From positions 1,292,001-1,356,000 of the forward strand of contig CADCSX010000010.1 in the NCBI GenBank assembly GCA_902805475.1: a stretch of DNA of 64,000 nt, given 5' to 3'. The number at the start of each line of letters is the position of its first letter. Position 1 is the first letter of the stretch. A program made the translations under genes and the position numbers. This DNA is from Entonaema liquescens. Its lineage: Eukaryota > Ascomycota > Sordariomycetes > Xylariales > Xylariaceae. Positions 62,001 to 64,000 of the stretch are shown in pieces. A model generated the notes under the pieces. The model did no database searches. It saw only the letters and a program-made list of their open reading frames with translations, and was not told where the DNA came from.

Positions 62001-64000
62001 GAATTGGAGGAATGTCATATGATGACTCCGAGTCTTGTGTGACGATCATAACGCTGCCTCTCCATATCTCCTGGTCCGAAGTCCCGTCGTTGCGGCTTGC
62101 TCGTGCGAGTGGCTTTTCGTAACGAAGGCCACAATAGCGGAGTAGTGGCCCGCATTTAAGATATAATGCTGGTCTAAACCTCGTCGGACCTTTAGTATCG
62201 CCGTACGGCTCCTCAAAGGCTTCCGGCCGTGTCGTTGTGCTACCTCTACGTCTACTACTAGGGGGGCTTTCCCACCATGGTGTACTCCTATCAGCGATAG
62301 GATTAGGCTCTTCATTGAGGTCCAATAAAGGACCCGCTAGAGTTCCAACTGTAGCCTTCTTCCATTCCTCCAGGTACTTTGGCGGTTGATACATCCCTCG
62401 GCCAGGCTTGAGCTTGCCTCGGTACATGTAATCATGGATACCGAGCTTATGATCGGTCATATCCGAATCATAGTCATCGTCTTCGAACATTTGTGCCTCA
62501 TGCTTTCGATCTGGAAACGTAACAGATTTCACAACACTCTAACAGGCGCTGGCGAGTCTTCTGAATGGCGTACTGGGGTTTGATAAGGGTGATGTGATGG
62601 TGGTGAGTTTTGATTATTCCTTAGGGACGTGGATCGACCTAGCCCAATCGCAGGGGCAAGTCCTTTCTGTTGGACTATAGATTCTTTATAATCATCCTGT
62701 TTCAACTGCTTACCTCTTGCTGGCGGCCTTTCACTATACTCTGGCGAAGTAGGCATCTTCGTGCCCACCTCATTTTAGGCTTGACAGTCCCAAGCGGGAT
62801 GCCGGCATCTCTAGGCACTTCATTCGGGCCCCTCTTTGCGAATTGCGTCTGTATTGAGTTGTTGATATTTCCTCGGCCTCTTTGCGTGCGCTATACCAGG
62901 GATCACCAGGGGGTTCTTCTTAAGCTTATTGCTTCCACTACGGGTAAGAGAGAAACCTCCGCCTACTGGAGTAATCGGCGAGGTTGGTGAGCTACTCTCT
63001 ACATCTCTTGGCAGAACGGTGTCATTCTTAGCAGCTCTCTCACGAAAACTTAAGTTACCTTGGGGTATATCAGCCTTCTCAGCGGCTGTATTATTCCGCT
63101 TCCTAGCAACTGGAATCTGTGAGCTTGGAAGTTGATCAGGTGGCTGTCTAGCTTCTTTTGGGGGATTACGAGTCGAAGGCTCGTGGGATGCGGCCGTCGA
63201 TGGTTGTGGCGGGACTGGATCAGCAATAGCAGCACGCTGTTCTTCCGGTCGGGCAGTAGATTGACGCCGATCTCTAGTCCGAACCTGTTGGTTGGTCTGA
63301 CGTTCTGGCGGAAGTTGAAGCCTTTCTTCAATTGAAGCACTTTCTTTCCGTGCCGCCCGTTCTCTTGCACGATGCTCAGCAGCCTCTACACGGGCCCGTT
63401 TCTCTTCCTTGGTGATGCTATCGAGGGTCAGCTCGAGCCTTTGCAACGGTGACCGGTCGTCTGCCCACGTTGGGCGCTTTACTGGCGCGTTCAGTGTTCC
63501 CTGTCTCTTTGGCGCAGAAGGATCTACAGCTCCCTTCTCTGCCGCATCACCGTTTGTTGGCTTCCCTATAGATCTAGATCCCTCTAGGCCCCGATGTTCT
63601 TGTTTACTAGTACCCCCACTCTCGTCAAAAGTCTGTCGACTTCGATCCAGTACAGGTGCTCGATTTATTCTCTGGGACTCCGGAGTGGCATCTTTATAGA
63701 AAGCCTCGGAATCCATGGCCGCTACTCGCGCTTGAGGGGTATTGTATATTGGAGAACCAAATCGGTAAGCCGAAAGCGGCGGCCCAGGCGAACCGTCCGC
63801 GTTGTAGGTGTATGTCGGAGTAAAGGCCGGACTACTATTTCTATAAGGATCTCTATAACTAACCGGTGGGGCTCTAGGGACGTCGGGAGCGGCTGGGAGA
63901 GGGGAAGGTGATGCGGGTGTCTCGTCGTAGAAGGTGTCTTCGTGCGCTCGACTAGTACGTCTTGTTCTTCTCCCCTCAGGTTCTGTAGGATACTGATTTT
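59100..64000 (-). CDS. PhoD-like phosphatase domain protein, 5' end outside window, four apparent frameshifts
   Basis: The frame is open to the window edge. Minus-strand segments are 64000-62907, a 58-nt GTGATC..ACAG intron, 62848-60773, a 54-nt GTAAGT..TTAG intron, and 60718-59100. The first 500 residues are charged, Arg/Pro/Glu-rich and disordered. The PhoD core shows FHVMLGGGDQLYNDAIM, VNMYDDHDIIDGFGSY (metal-binding Asp/His) and TILSGDVHLAAIGQFY, the family's metallophosphatase motifs. The C-terminal region has RRFSSKRKGS, a Ser/Arg-rich stretch, an acidic run and the fungal-specific block FEVDLEGGLDVCLNVEVNA. About 1,600 residues are visible. Frame changes are needed near 62770, 62547, 60243 and 60063. 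Each equals one missing base, and the last two lie in C runs. Fungal members are large intracellular proteins of uncertain substrate; phosphoester hydrolysis is inferred from the motifs. Confidence 0.92.

Noticed and set aside
62769..62906. A 138-nt intron in the PhoD gene ending at GAG/GTGGGC
   Set aside because: The distal part reads as protein in another frame (NEVPRDAGIPLGTVKPKM) and a 58-nt intron ending ACAG explains it better, with a one-base deletion near 62770.
1..64000. CRISPR arrays, rRNA genes, intact transposons or a biosynthetic cluster
   Set aside because: I found no spaced direct repeats, no rRNA cores, no transposase or reverse transcriptase domains and no PKS, NRPS or terpene enzymes.

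Overview
The window looks like nuclear DNA of a filamentous ascomycete (Pezizomycotina, most likely a Sordariomycete). Genes carry short GT-AG introns of about 50-150 nt. The products are typical of the group: TOS1-type cell-wall protein, PEX13 with SH3 domain, Fcy2-type purine-cytosine permease, EDEM mannosidase, Zn2Cys6 regulator, fungal PhoD-like phosphatase, PTH11/rhodopsin-type membrane protein. The long AT-rich spacers between genes contain decayed coding fragments.

Layout. The 5' end of a rhodopsin-domain membrane protein gene lies at the left edge (minus strand, running out of the window). After a gene-poor 5.4 kb come TOS1 (+), an aquaglyceroporin (+), PEX13 (+) and an NCS1 permease (-). 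A 3 kb spacer with orphan coding-like fragments follows. Next are an APH-like pseudokinase with an in-frame amber codon (-), a previously unmarked two-exon secreted peptide gene (+, 23484-23771), tRNA-Ala(AGC) and an EDEM/Mnl1 mannosidase (-). A 7.5 kb gene-poor tract leads to a Myb/SANT-like DNA-binding protein (-). Then comes a 12.7 kb tract with no confident gene. The right part holds a Zn2Cys6 transcription factor (-), a small two-exon gene (+, 55671-55979), a membrane-protein relic, an intron-containing tRNA-Tyr(GTA), and a long PhoD-like phosphatase gene (-) whose 5' end lies beyond the window.

The genes are independent housekeeping, cell-surface, transport and regulatory units. I see no biosynthetic cluster, CRISPR array, rRNA or intact transposon. 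The most notable points are the two hidden small spliced genes, two in-frame TAG-GGA codons followed by long open frames (PEX13 and the pseudokinase), the loss of the selectivity-filter arginine in the aquaglyceroporin, and six apparent single-base deletions in the EDEM and PhoD genes. The deletions mostly fall at short homopolymers and look more like assembly indels than decay. Splice sites, starts and frame repairs were worked out by reading the sequence and were not tested against transcripts or databases.
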